Source: CAXBCP01 sp038120765
Lineage (GTDB): Bacteria > Pseudomonadota > Alphaproteobacteria > MPNO01 > UBA830
Length of the DNA: 46,485 nucleotides
Reading direction: 5' to 3'
Assembly: GCA_038120765.1 (NCBI GenBank)
Contig: JAYOMI010000022.1
Span: 1 to 46,485, forward strand
The notes beneath the pieces were generated by a model. The model searched no databases and was not told the origin of the DNA. It worked only from the letters and a program-made list of their open reading frames with translations. Every line of letters starts with the position of its first letter. The stretch's first letter is position 1. This document shows, one piece after another, positions 33,238 to 42,542 of the stretch. The translations under genes were made by a program, and so were the position numbers.

Positions 33238-36057
33238 TCAGACCTTGCCGTGGCAGTGTTTGAATTTCTTGCCGGACCCGCAGGGACAGACTGCATTCCG
33301 CGGCACCTTGCCCCATGTTTCCGGATCGCCGGGGTCGACCCAGCGGCCGAGACCTTTGTCGAGCACCCATCCGGGCGGCGCGTCTGCCGGGTCGGTGCTG
33401 GCTGACAGGACGTTGGCACCCGCAGGCTGCATAACGGCTGCCGGGTGCATCCCCTGTCCCCTGTTGCCGGATCCTTTGGTGCCGTCATCGGCGAAGGCCG
33501 GGTCCGTCCGCGTTTCGTGCATTTCCTGGCTGGCGTACTCCGCCTCTTCCATCGCCGCCAGTTCCTGGGCATCGATGGACAGTTCCAGATGGCACATGAC
33601 CGAGGTGACGGTTTCGCGCAGGCTGTTGAGCATTTCTTCAAACATGTTGAAGGCTTCGCGCTTGTATTCGTTCAGCGGGTCTTTCTGCCCGTAAGCGCGC
33701 AGTCCGATGCCCTGACGAAGGTGGTCGAGCGCCAGCAGGTGCTCTTTCCATGCCTGATCGAGCAACTGCAGAAGCAGGCTTTTCTCGGCCATGCGCATCA
33801 GTTCCGCGCCGTAGTTCGCGGTTTTGGCGGCCATCTTGCTGGCGGATGCCTTCATCAGGCGCTCGCGGATTTCCTCGTCGGCGATGCCTTCTTCCGCCGC
33901 CCATTCCTTGATCGGGAGATCCAGACCGAGAATCCGGATCGATTCCTCGTGAAGCGTGTCCGTGTCCCACTGTTCCGCATAGGCCTTCGGGGGGATGCAG
34001 CGGGTGACGATGTCGTCGATCGCCTGTTCGCGCATTTCGACGACGGTTTCGGACACATCGTCGGTGACCATCAGTTCCTTGCGCTGCTCGTAGATCACCT
34101 TGCGCTGGTCGTTCATCACGTCGTCGAATTTCAGAAGGTTCTTGCGGATTTCGTAGTTCCGCTCCTCGACCTTCTTCTGCGCTTTTTCCAGCGCCTTGTT
34201 GATCCACGGATGGATAATGGCTTCGCCTTCTTCAAGGCCGAGCTTGCGCAGCATGGTGTCGATGCGTTCGGAACCGAAGATGCGCATCAGATCGTCTTCG
34301 AGCGACAGGTAGAACTTCGAGCGGCCCGGATCGCCCTGGCGTCCTGCGCGGCCGCGCAACTGGTTGTCGATACGCCGCGCTTCGTGGCGTTCGGTACCGA
34401 TCACGTAGAGACCGCCGGCTTCCATGACGATCTTTTTCGCCGCCGCTGCCTCCGCCCGGACTTTTTCGGTGAGTTCCGCGCGTTTGGCTTCGCGCTGTGC
34501 CTCGGGTACTTCGGCGAGCTGCTGTTCGATCTGCATGTCGACATTGCCGCCAAGCTGAATGTCGGTGCCGCGACCCGCCATGTTCGTCGCGATCGTGACC
34601 GCGCGGGGACGCCCTGCCTGGGCGATGATAAAGGCTTCCTGTTCGTGAAAACGCGCGTTCAGCACATGGTGATCGATATTGTTCTTTTTCAGGAGCTCGG
34701 ACAGCATCTCCGATTTTTCGATCGACACCGTACCGACCAGCACCGGCTGGTCCTTTTTCTGGGCATCGCGGATTTCAGACATGATGGCATGGTATTTTTC
34801 TTCCGTGGTCCGGTAGACCTCGTCGTCCTCGTCGATGCGGACCTGGGGTACATTCGTCGGGATTTCGACAACCTCAAGGCCGTAAATCTCGGCGAATTCG
34901 CCGGCCTCGGTCATGGCCGTACCCGTCATGCCCGCGAGTTTCGGATAGAGCCGGAAATAGTTCTGGAAGGTGATCGACGCCAGCGTCTGGTTCTCGTTCT
35001 GGACGGTGACACCTTCCTTGGCTTCCAGCGCCTGGTGCAGGCCTTCCGAAAAACGCCTGCCTTCCATCATGCGGCCGGTAAACTCGTCGATGATGACGAT
35101 CGCATCGTCCTTGACGATGTAATCGGTATCGCGCTGGAACAGCATATGGGCGCGCAGGGCCTGCTGGACGTGATGCACGAGCGATACGTTGGTGATGTCG
35201 TATAGCGTCTCCCCGCCGAGCATGCCCATTTCGCCGAGAATCTCCTCGACGCGTTCGGTCCCGGCTTCGGTCAGAACCACCGTCCGCTGTTTTTCGTCCT
35301 TCTCGAAATCCGCTTCGGTCAGCTTCGGGATAACCTTGTTGATCGACGCATAGGTGTCGGCGGCATCTTCCGCGGGGCCCGAAATGATCAGCGGCGTCCG
35401 CGCCTCGTCGATGAAGATGTTGTCCACTTCATCGACGATGGCGAAGTGAAAATCGCGCTGGACCATTTCCTCGATACGGAAATTCATGTTGTCGCGCAGA
35501 TAGTCGAAGCCGAATTCGTTATTGGTGCCGTATGTGACGTCGCAGGCATAGGCCGCCTGGCGTTCGGCGTTGTCCCGACCATGCGTGATACAGCCGACGG
35601 TCAGTCCGAGGAATTTGAAAACAACGCCCATCCAGTCGGCATCGCGCGATGCGAGATAGTCGTTCACGGTGACGACATGAACGCCTTTTCCGGTGATTGC
35701 ATTCAGATAGACCGGCAGGGTGGAGACCAGTGTCTTGCCTTCACCGGTGCGCATTTCGGAAATCTTGCCCTGATGGAGCACCATTCCGCCAAGCATCTGA
35801 ACGTCATAATGCCGCTGGCCGAGTGTGCGCTTCGCGGCCTCGCGGACAGTTGCAAAGGCTTCGACCAGCATGTCGTCGAGGGATTCACCGTCTGCATAGC
35901 GTTTCTTGAAATCTTCGGTCCGCGCCCGAAGCTGGTCGTCGGACAGCTTTTCAATGTCCGGTTCCAGCGCATTGACTTCCGCGACCAGACCCTGGAGCTT
36001 TTTGACTTCCCTATCGTTGGCGCTGCCAAAAATACGCTTTGCAATCGACTGTAACAT
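33238..36057 (-). CDS. secA: Preprotein translocase subunit SecA
   Basis: The 939-residue SecA has Walker A MRTGEGKT at 102-109, the DEAD-like Walker B (IVDEVDNIFIDEARTPLIISGP), the preprotein-crosslinking domain, helicase domain 2 (NMAGRGTDIQLGG and GRAGRQGDPG), the helical scaffold, and the C-terminal zinc motif CPCGSGKKFKHCHG at 924-937. It drives Sec-dependent export through SecYEG. The long open frames on the opposite strand are shadows. A sigma-70-like promoter lies about 80 bp upstream. Confidence 0.99.
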   Translation of the reverse strand: MLQSIAKRIFGSANDREVKKLQGLVAEVNALEPDIEKLSDDQLRARTEDFKKRYADGESLDDMLVEAFATVREAAKRTLGQRHYDVQMLGGMVLHQGKISEMRTGEGKTLVSTLPVYLNAITGKGVHVVTVNDYLASRDADWMGVVFKFLGLTVGCITHGRDNAERQAAYACDVTYGTNNEFGFDYLRDNMNFRIEEMVQRDFHFAIVDEVDNIFIDEARTPLIISGPAEDAADTYASINKVIPKLTEADFEKDEKQRTVVLTEAGTERVEEILGEMGMLGGETLYDITNVSLVHHVQQALRAHMLFQRDTDYIVKDDAIVIIDEFTGRMMEGRRFSEGLHQALEAKEGVTVQNENQTLASITFQNYFRLYPKLAGMTGTAMTEAGEFAEIYGLEVVEIPTNVPQVRIDEDDEVYRTTEEKYHAIMSEIRDAQKKDQPVLVGTVSIEKSEMLSELLKKNNIDHHVLNARFHEQEAFIIAQAGRPRAVTIATNMAGRGTDIQLGGNVDMQIEQQLAEVPEAQREAKRAELTEKVRAEAAAAKKIVMEAGGLYVIGTERHEARRIDNQLRGRAGRQGDPGRSKFYLSLEDDLMRIFGSERIDTMLRKLGLEEGEAIIHPWINKALEKAQKKVEERNYEIRKNLLKFDDVMNDQRKVIYEQRKELMVTDDVSETVVEMREQAIDDIVTRCIPPKAYAEQWDTDTLHEESIRILGLDLPIKEWAAEEGIADEEIRERLMKASASKMAAKTANYGAELMRMAEKSLLLQLLDQAWKEHLLALDHLRQGIGLRAYGQKDPLNEYKREAFNMFEEMLNSLRETVTSVMCHLELSIDAQELAAMEEAEYASQEMHETRTDPAFADDGTKGSGNRGQGMHPAAVMQPAGANVLSASTDPADAPPGWVLDKGLGRWVDPGDPETWGKVPRNAVCPCGSGKKFKHCHGKV

Positions 36058-36135
36058 TCTGAATCCTTGGTCCGATGAACCCGGCGGGGCGGCGGGCGAG
36101 GCGGCCGGACACTAACATATATGGGAATTGCCGCA

Positions 36136-36164
36136 CAGATATGCACCATCCGTGTTCAAGTCAA
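36136..36164 (-). promoter_or_regulatory. Candidate sigma-70 promoter of secA
   Basis: On the minus strand TTGACT (36164-36159) and TATCTG (36141-36136) are spaced by 17 bp, about 80 bp before the secA ATG. The -35 box is strong and the -10 box is weak. This 274-bp region also serves the divergent PPIase gene. Confidence 0.4.
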
Positions 36165-36331
36165 TCGAAACGGCATAGAGATAGCTGGATTCCCGGGAAA
36201 AACGTGTTATTTCCAGATCGTTGGTACGAATTAGGTGTGGGGCAGGGTATTGTGCCCGAAACAGGACCCGACACAAAACAGGCGCGGGCTTCGTCAGGAA
36301 TGCGGGTCGCGCGAGGAACAAGGAAACTGCC

Positions 36332-37213
36332 ATGAAATTTTCGACCTTCGCGGCCGCGTGTGTCGCGACGATGATGTTTGCGTCCACGGTCACTGCCCAA
36401 TCTTCCGGCCAGGCTTCGGGCCAGCCTGCCGACGATCCGGTTGTCGCCACGGTAAACGGCGCCAAGATCCTGCGCTCCGATGTCGAGGCCGCCCGCGGCC
36501 AGTTGCCGGAACAGTATCGCAATCTGCCGATGGACCAGCTTTACCAGCCGATTCTCAATCAGCTGATCCGCACCAAAATCCTCTCTGCGCAGGCGCGGCA
36601 GGACAAGCTGCACGAAACCGACGAATACAAGCGGCGGGTCGATCTGATCGCGGAACGCCTGCTGGAAGAGGCGCTTCTTACCAAGACGATCGAGGAAAAG
36701 GTCACCGAAGAGGTGCTTCAGGCCCGTTACGACAAGACGTCCGGCAGTTTTCCGACGAAGGAGGAAATCCGTGCACGCCACATCCTGGTGAAGACCGAGG
36801 CCGAGGCCGATGCGATCATCAAGGAACTGACCGGCGGTGCCGATTTCGCGAAACTGGCGGCGGAGAAATCGATCGGCCCGTCCAAGGCCAATGGCGGCGA
36901 CCTGAACTATTTCAGCAAGGGCCAGATGGTCCCGCCCTTCGAGGAAGCGGCTTTCGCCCTGACGAAAGGCGAATTCACCAAGTCGGCGGTCAAATCGCCG
37001 TTCGGTTGGCATGTGATCAAGCTGGAAGACAGGCGCCAGTCCAAGCCCCCGAGCTTTGAAGAGAGCCGTGCGCGTCTCGGTCAGGAAATGTCCCAGGAAA
37101 TCGCCGAGAAGCTGGTAGAGGAGCTGACCGGAAAGGCCAAGGTCGAACGTTTTGAAGCAGATGGATCCGCACCGCGCATGAAGCGTATCCAGCCGGCGCC
37201 CGCAGCCCGGTAA
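36332..37213 (+). CDS. Periplasmic parvulin-type peptidyl-prolyl isomerase (SurA/PrsA-like)
   Basis: The 293-residue protein has a signal peptide (about 1-22, ending TVTAQ), an N-terminal SurA-like chaperone region (about 35-130; VNGAKILRSDVEAARGQLP and ILNQLIRTKILSAQA) and one rotamase domain (about 145-235; IRARHILVKTEAEAD, GGADFAKLAAEKSIGPSKANGGDLNYFSKGQMVPPFEEAAF, PFGWHVIKLED). It should fold outer-membrane proteins in the periplasm. AAGGA lies 8 bp before the ATG. It is divergent from secA, a link common in alphaproteobacteria, and followed by argJ. Confidence 0.93.
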   Translation: MKFSTFAAACVATMMFASTVTAQSSGQASGQPADDPVVATVNGAKILRSDVEAARGQLPEQYRNLPMDQLYQPILNQLIRTKILSAQARQDKLHETDEYKRRVDLIAERLLEEALLTKTIEEKVTEEVLQARYDKTSGSFPTKEEIRARHILVKTEAEADAIIKELTGGADFAKLAAEKSIGPSKANGGDLNYFSKGQMVPPFEEAAFALTKGEFTKSAVKSPFGWHVIKLEDRRQSKPPSFEESRARLGQEMSQEIAEKLVEELTGKAKVERFEADGSAPRMKRIQPAPAAR

Positions 37214-37243
37214 ACAGCGGCGTCAACATTTTACGCATTCACG

Positions 37244-37263
37244 CCCCCGGCTGCGGCCGGGGG
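37244..37263. terminator. GC-rich hairpin between the PPIase gene and argJ
   Basis: CCCCCGG (37244-37250) pairs with CCGGGGG (37257-37263) around CTGCGG, about 30 bp after the PPIase stop. No T-run follows, so intrinsic termination is uncertain. Confidence 0.4.
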
Positions 37264-37349
37264 TGTGGCACTGCTCGCCGACGGGATTTCCACCGGGTCC
37301 CTTAATCCGTTAAACTATTCCGCATCTCCACTCACGGAATCATGAAAAG

Positions 37350-38579
37350 ATGGCAAAGCTCTCGCCGCTAGCACCTTCCGGCTTCCCCGATATTCCCGCT
37401 ATCCCGGGCGTCCTGCTCGCCGCCCGCTCCTGCGGGCTCCGATACAAGGAGCGGAAAGACGTTCTGCTGGCCTCGTTCGAAAAGGGAACCCAGGTCGCCG
37501 GCGTTTTCACGACATCGAAGACCGCGGCGGCGCCTGTGCATTGGGACCGGCGCTTGGCCAAAGCGGGCCGGGCGCGGGCGCTGATCGTCAATGCGGGCAA
37601 CGCGAATGCTTTCACCGGTCTTGCGGGGGAAAAATCCGTGCAGCGCACGGTCGACAAGGTGGCATCGGTGCTTGGATGCCCCAAATCGCAGGTTTTCGTG
37701 GCCTCCACGGGGGTCATCGGCGAGGTCCTGCCCGACGATCGGATCCGCAACGCCCTGGGCGCGCTGAAGGATCAGCTCGGGCCGGATGACTGGACGGGGG
37801 CCGCATCCGCCATCATGACGACCGACACCTTTCCCAAGGGTGCTTTTCGCCGGGTCATGATCGGCGATACCGAGGTCACGATCGGCGGCATCGCCAAGGG
37901 GTCGGGCATGATCGCGCCGGACATGGCGACGATGCTGTCCTTCATCTTTACCGACGCGAAAATTCCGGCCGCCGTTCTGCAGACGCTGATCCGCCGCGGC
38001 GCCGACCGGTCGTTCAACGCCATTACGGTGGACGGCGACACATCGACCAGCGACACGGCGCTCCTGTTTGCGACCGGCGTTGCCAAACATGCCAGGATCG
38101 CCAGCGCAGGCGATGCAAAGCTGCGCGCATTCCGGGCCGCACTTGAAGAGGTGATGATCGACCTCGCCCATCAGATCGTGCGCGATGGCGAGGGCGCCAG
38201 CAAGTTTGTGACGGTGAACGTTTCCGGCGCGAAATCCGCGAAAGCGGCCCGGAAAATCGGCCTGACCATCGCCAATTCGCCGCTCGTGAAAACCGCGATT
38301 GCGGGGGAAGACGCGAATTGGGGCCGGATCGTCATGGCGGTCGGCAAGTCCGGCGAGGAAGCGGACCGCGACAAGCTGAAAATCAGCATCGGCGGGATAG
38401 CGGTCGCCGAAAAGGGCATGGTCGTCGCCGGTTACGATGAAGCCCCCGTGACGGCCCATATGAAGGGCCAGGAGATCGATATCGATGTCGATCTGCAGAT
38501 CGGCAAGGGCGCGGCGACGGTCTGGACCTGCGATCTGACGCATGAATATATCGCTATCAACGCCGATTACCGGTCCTGA
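37350..38579 (+). CDS. argJ: Bifunctional glutamate N-acetyltransferase / amino-acid acetyltransferase ArgJ
   Basis: The 409-residue proenzyme self-cleaves between A193 and T194 in the KGSGMIAPDMATML motif, and the new N-terminal Thr is the nucleophile. It moves acetyl from N-acetylornithine to glutamate and, in bifunctional forms, from acetyl-CoA, starting arginine synthesis. Other conserved parts are LIVNAGNANAFTG, VASTGVIGE, TVDGDTSTSDTALLFATG and AGEDANWGRIVMAVGKSG, with the C-terminal EYIAINADYRS. mutT follows after about 25 bp. Confidence 0.98.
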   Translation: MAKLSPLAPSGFPDIPAIPGVLLAARSCGLRYKERKDVLLASFEKGTQVAGVFTTSKTAAAPVHWDRRLAKAGRARALIVNAGNANAFTGLAGEKSVQRTVDKVASVLGCPKSQVFVASTGVIGEVLPDDRIRNALGALKDQLGPDDWTGAASAIMTTDTFPKGAFRRVMIGDTEVTIGGIAKGSGMIAPDMATMLSFIFTDAKIPAAVLQTLIRRGADRSFNAITVDGDTSTSDTALLFATGVAKHARIASAGDAKLRAFRAALEEVMIDLAHQIVRDGEGASKFVTVNVSGAKSAKAARKIGLTIANSPLVKTAIAGEDANWGRIVMAVGKSGEEADRDKLKISIGGIAVAEKGMVVAGYDEAPVTAHMKGQEIDIDVDLQIGKGAATVWTCDLTHEYIAINADYRS

Positions 38580-38604
38580 GCCTGAACGTCGGCGGGGCAG
38601 GATC

Positions 38605-39012
38605 ATGTCAGACCTTCCGATCATTCTGGTCGCTGCCGTCGCCCTTTTCGACAAGGACGGACGTGTGCTTATCGCGCAGCGGCCGGAGGGAAAATCCATG
38701 GCCGGCCTGTGGGAGTTCCCCGGCGGCAAGGTTGAGTCAGGCGAGACGCCCGAACAGGCGCTGATACGTGAACTCCAGGAAGAACTGGCCGTCGATACGG
38801 TAGAAAGCTGCCTCGCGCCGTTCACGTTTGCTTCCCATGCCTATGACGATTTTCACCTGCTGATGCCTCTTTATGTCTGCCGCAAGTGGCAGGGGAAGGT
38901 GGCCCCGGTGGAAGGCCAGGCCCTGAAATGGGTGCTGCCCATGCAGTTGAAGGAATATCCGATGCCGCCGGCGGACAAACCGCTGATCGCCATGCTGAGG
39001 GACTGGCTGTGA
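38605..39012 (+). CDS. mutT: (Deoxy)nucleoside triphosphate pyrophosphohydrolase, MutT-like Nudix
   Basis: The 135-residue protein has the Nudix box at about 41-63 (G-x5-E-x7-RELQEEL; the final Gly position is Ala, as often). It also has VLIAQRPEGKSMAGLWEFPGGK, typical of MutT, which hydrolyses 8-oxo-dGTP to prevent mutations. The C-terminal EGQALKWVLPMQLKEYPMPPADKPLI is also MutT-like. ATG 38605 is chosen because the family begins at this point; an open frame extends to 38542 inside argJ. Confidence 0.94.
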   Translation: MSDLPIILVAAVALFDKDGRVLIAQRPEGKSMAGLWEFPGGKVESGETPEQALIRELQEELAVDTVESCLAPFTFASHAYDDFHLLMPLYVCRKWQGKVAPVEGQALKWVLPMQLKEYPMPPADKPLIAMLRDWL

Positions 39013-39063
39013 TGGGCGATATCGGGACGTGCGTTTGTTTTGCGCGTATGCTACCGGATAGTC

Positions 39064-40314
39064 ATGGCAACTGACTCGCAATCGCTCGCGTCGATCATCC
39101 GCGCCAATCCGCGGGGCTGGCTGATCGTGGTGTTTATGTTCGGTGCGCTCAGCCTCGTGTTTTCGGCGCGTTCGGCACTGGGCATGATCATGCCGACATG
39201 GGAACAGGATCTCGGCTGGGATCGCACGTTCATCTCGACCGGCGGCTCGGTGGTTCTGGTTTTCATGACGCTGATTTCGCCGCTTGCCGGCAACCTGCTA
39301 GACAAGGTCGGCCCCCGTCCCGTGGTCACGGTTGCGCTTCTATGCGTCGGAGCCTCGCTTGCCGCGACGTCGCTCATGACCGAACAATGGCAGTTCATTA
39401 TCCTGTTCTGCATCATCGGCGGGCTCGGCTACGGTTCGCTCGCGGCGCCCCAGGCGTCGGCGACCATCGGCCAGATTTTCGACGAACATCGCGGCCTTGC
39501 GACCGGAATCGCGACGTCGGGCGCATCCGGGGGACTGCTGGTCATCCTGCCGCTTCTGGCGGCGCTGATCGGATGGATCGGCTGGCGCTACAGTTTCGCC
39601 GGGTTCGGATTGCTGGTCATGGCCATGGCGCCGGTCGCCTGGTTCCTGATAACGCCGGCCAGCCGAACGGATGACTCGTCCGGAGGGCAGGCATCGCCGC
39701 TCGGCGCGCGTTTGCGGCTGATCCTGCGCAATTCAACCTTCTGGCTCCTGTTCGTGGGCTTTGTGATCTGCGGCTTCACGACCACGGGCGTGATTGAGGT
39801 CCATCTGATCCCCTATGCGATTTCCTGCGGTTTTCCGAGATTCGAAAGCGCGACGGCGCTGGGCGTGCTGTCGGCGTTCAATATGGCCGGCATGATTCTC
39901 GCCGGCTATCTCGCCGACAAGGTGAACCGCCCGCTGCTGCTGGGGGCAATCTATTTTTTCCGGGCCCTAAGCTTTCTGATCCTGATGAATATCACCGGCA
40001 ATCAGGAACTCCTGTTCCTGTTCGCCATCATGTTCGGGATTTTCGACTATTCCACCATGCCGGTGCTGGCGAGCATCGTCGGCACGCATATCGGTGTCCG
40101 CGTGATGGGGCTGACCCTTGGCCTGCTGTTCGCCGGTCATTCCGCCGGTGCGGCCGTCGGCGCGTTCATGGGCGGCTATTTCTTCGATGCCTTCCAGAGC
40201 TATAAATGGGTCTGGATCGCGTCGATTGCGCTTGCCCTGATCGCAGCGGTCGTCAGCTGGATGATCCGCGAGACGCGCAATACGGAGCGGGCGGGCATGC
40301 CCGTCGCCGCCTGA
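39064..40314 (+). CDS. MFS transporter (first of a tandem pair)
   Basis: The 416-residue protein has twelve predicted membrane segments. The cytoplasmic loop NLLDKVGPRPVV and signatures FVICGFTTTGVIEVHLIPYAISCGF and GTHIGVRVMGLTLGLLFAGHSAGAAVGAFMGG match oxalate/formate-antiporter-like and monocarboxylate-type MFS proteins. The next gene is a clear paralogue of the same length (416 aa), 16 bp away, so the pair arose by duplication and is co-transcribed. ATG 39064 is preferred to 39040. The substrate is unknown; organic anions are plausible. Confidence 0.87.
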   Translation: MATDSQSLASIIRANPRGWLIVVFMFGALSLVFSARSALGMIMPTWEQDLGWDRTFISTGGSVVLVFMTLISPLAGNLLDKVGPRPVVTVALLCVGASLAATSLMTEQWQFIILFCIIGGLGYGSLAAPQASATIGQIFDEHRGLATGIATSGASGGLLVILPLLAALIGWIGWRYSFAGFGLLVMAMAPVAWFLITPASRTDDSSGGQASPLGARLRLILRNSTFWLLFVGFVICGFTTTGVIEVHLIPYAISCGFPRFESATALGVLSAFNMAGMILAGYLADKVNRPLLLGAIYFFRALSFLILMNITGNQELLFLFAIMFGIFDYSTMPVLASIVGTHIGVRVMGLTLGLLFAGHSAGAAVGAFMGGYFFDAFQSYKWVWIASIALALIAAVVSWMIRETRNTERAGMPVAA

Positions 40315-40330
40315 CCCGCCGCCTGCCGCG

Positions 40331-41581
40331 ATGACGGGTATCGCCGAGACCAATATGAAGCGGGGCTGGATCGTCGTTGCGATCTGCTTTGTTGCCATGG
40401 CGCTTACGTTCGGTGCGCGGTCGTCGGTCAGCATGGTGCTGCCGTTCTGGCAATCGGAGCTTGGCTGGACGGCGGCGGAATCGTCCGCCGGGGCATCCAT
40501 CGTGCTGCTTATCATGGCGCTCGGTTCGCCCGTCGCCGGCAACATTATGGACCGCTACGGCGCAAGACGGGTGATCGCTGCAGGGCTGATCGCGCTGGCG
40601 GCGGGTATCGGCGGCACCTCCTACGTATCGGAATCGCTGTATTATTATCTGTTTTTCGGTGTCGTCGGCGGCATCGGCTGGGCATCGGTTTCTATCCCGA
40701 TGGTGACGGCCGCCGTATCCGGCTATTTCGTCAAATATCGCGGCCTCGCGATCGGTGTCGCGGTGTCCGGCGCGACGGGCGGGCAACTGCCGGTACTTTC
40801 CCTGTTCGGCACGATGATCGCGGCACTGGGCTGGCGCGATTCGTATCAGATAATGGCCGTCCTGCTCGCGGGATTTGCCGTGCTCGTATACCTCCGGTTT
40901 AAACCGCCCCTGTCCAACCCGGACGATCCGGGTCAGTCGGCGACGCACACCGTTGACGACACCCTGGCGGATCGCCTGAAACTGCTCTTTGCAAACCGGA
41001 CGTTCCTGCTGCTGCTGGCGGCGTTTACGATGTGCGGCTTTACGACTGCCGGCGTGATCGATGTCTATTTCATCCCTTACGCGATTTCCTGCGGCTTCAC
41101 CCTGATCGAGGGTTCTGCGGCGTACGGAGTTCACGGTCTTGGAAATCTCGCCGGCGTTATCCTTTTCTCGTGGATGGCCGACCATGTGAACCGGTCGCGC
41201 CTGCTGGCCAGCATATTCTTTTTTAGGGCGTTCACTTTTGTCCTTCTGATGTTCATTTCCGTCGATATCAGCGTGATGTTTGTTTTCGCCGCGATCTTCG
41301 GCATCCTGAATTTCGGCACTTTTCCCGTGATCGCCAATATTGTGGCGACGCATATTGGCGTCCGCATCATCGGGCTGACCCTCGGCCTGCTGTTCGGCGG
41401 GCATTCGATGGGGGCGGCGATCGGGGTCGTCAGCGGCGGCTGGATGTTCGATCTGACATCAAGATACGAATGGGTGTGGTGGATTTCCGCCGGCCTTGCC
41501 GCGATGGCAGGTGTGTGTGCGATCGTGATCAGGGAAAATCGCCCACCGCGCGGGGAATCGGCGATACTCGCCGGCGCCTGA
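40331..41581 (+). CDS. MFS transporter (second of a tandem pair)
   Basis: This 416-residue, twelve-segment paralogue of the preceding gene shares LTFGARSSVSMVLPFW, NIMDRYGARRVI, TMCGFTTAGVIDVYFIPYAISCGF and ATHIGVRIIGLTLGLLFGGHSMGAAIG. The two differ mainly in the N-terminal half and central loop, which suggests related but distinct substrates. It runs to within 2 bp of the methyltransferase stop on the opposite strand. Confidence 0.87.
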   Translation: MTGIAETNMKRGWIVVAICFVAMALTFGARSSVSMVLPFWQSELGWTAAESSAGASIVLLIMALGSPVAGNIMDRYGARRVIAAGLIALAAGIGGTSYVSESLYYYLFFGVVGGIGWASVSIPMVTAAVSGYFVKYRGLAIGVAVSGATGGQLPVLSLFGTMIAALGWRDSYQIMAVLLAGFAVLVYLRFKPPLSNPDDPGQSATHTVDDTLADRLKLLFANRTFLLLLAAFTMCGFTTAGVIDVYFIPYAISCGFTLIEGSAAYGVHGLGNLAGVILFSWMADHVNRSRLLASIFFFRAFTFVLLMFISVDISVMFVFAAIFGILNFGTFPVIANIVATHIGVRIIGLTLGLLFGGHSMGAAIGVVSGGWMFDLTSRYEWVWWISAGLAAMAGVCAIVIRENRPPRGESAILAGA

Positions 41582-41582
41582 G

Positions 41583-42485
41583 CTATTCTCCAGGCCGGGC
41601 TTTATCGCCCGCTGCCCGTTCTTCCGTTTCCAGCGCGTCCGCCAGACGTGTGGTCCCACTTCCGGGCCGGAGCGGCTGTTGCTGTGCCGCGTGCGGTGCC
41701 CAGCCGGTCATCCAGATGATCTGGAAGGTCGCCGGGATGCGACCGTCTGCGTCCGCATAGAGTTCATGGTAGCGCGCGGCGGCGGCAAGCAGCGTGTCGC
41801 GGCGCAACCCGGCGCGGCTGCGGGCGGCAACGGCATTGGCTTCGCCCATGCCGCGCAGCTCGCGCATCAGGACGAACATGTCGGAATAGGTGACGGTGAT
41901 CGTGTCGGTATCGATGACCGGCAGCGCAAATCCCGCGCGTTGCAACAGCGCGCCCGCATCCGCGACATCGGCGACCGGCGAGGTATGCGGGCTGGTCCCG
42001 CCGGTGGTTTCCGCCTCGGCTTCCAGGAATGCGCGGCGAAGTTCGATCAGCGTATCGCCGCCAAGCATCGCGGCGAGAAACAGCCCGTCCGGCTTCAGCG
42101 CCCGGCGGATCTGGACCAGGGCGCCGGGTAGGTCGTTGACCCAGTGCAATGAGAGGGTCGAGGCGATCAGGTCGAAGGTGTTTTCCCCGAAAGGCAGGAA
42201 TTCCTCATCCGCCGATACACGAAGACCTTCAGGTAAATTGTTCAGCAATCGCTCGGACAGATCAGCCGTGACAAGTGTCTCCGGCTGCGGGGCGAATGTC
42301 GTCGAGCCGTGACCGCCCCCGATATCGAGGACCGTTGCAAAGTCCCGTTTCACGTCGCGCAGGCGGTCGGTCAGCTGGTCGGCGATTTCCCGGTGCAGAA
42401 AATCATGCCCGGCGAAAGCCGCCGCCGCGCGGTCGCGATGGCGGCGGACGGCTTTTCGATCGAACAGGGTGAAGTCGTCGGTCAT
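41583..42485 (-). CDS. Class I SAM-dependent methyltransferase, BioC/NDUFAF5-like
   Basis: From ATG 42485 the protein is 300 residues. It starts FTLFDRKAVRRHRDRAAAAF, the signature of the alphaproteobacterial NDUFAF5-like group. SAM motif I is VLDIGGGHG at 52-60, followed by LVTADLSERLL and LIASTLSLHWVNDLPGAL. Relatives are annotated as malonyl-ACP methyltransferase or as homologues of the complex I assembly factor NDUFAF5, an arginine hydroxylase; the two cannot be separated here. An upstream frame to 42590 overlaps the comF start and is not used. It is divergent from comF by 57 bp. Confidence 0.88.
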   Translation of the reverse strand: MTDDFTLFDRKAVRRHRDRAAAAFAGHDFLHREIADQLTDRLRDVKRDFATVLDIGGGHGSTTFAPQPETLVTADLSERLLNNLPEGLRVSADEEFLPFGENTFDLIASTLSLHWVNDLPGALVQIRRALKPDGLFLAAMLGGDTLIELRRAFLEAEAETTGGTSPHTSPVADVADAGALLQRAGFALPVIDTDTITVTYSDMFVLMRELRGMGEANAVAARSRAGLRRDTLLAAAARYHELYADADGRIPATFQIIWMTGWAPHAAQQQPLRPGSGTTRLADALETEERAAGDKARPGE

Positions 42486-42542
42486 GCGGCGAACATAAGC
42501 CGCTTTGTTTCGGGCTGTCACCCCGCGTGCTAACGTTTCGGC

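Noticed and set aside
33445..35205. 586-codon plus-strand open frame across secA
   Set aside because: It is exactly antisense to conserved SecA coding sequence and has no family motif; it is open because of high GC codon bias.
37368..38825. 485-codon minus-strand frame across argJ and mutT
   Set aside because: It spans two real plus-strand genes and their gap and has Arg/Asp-rich shadow composition.
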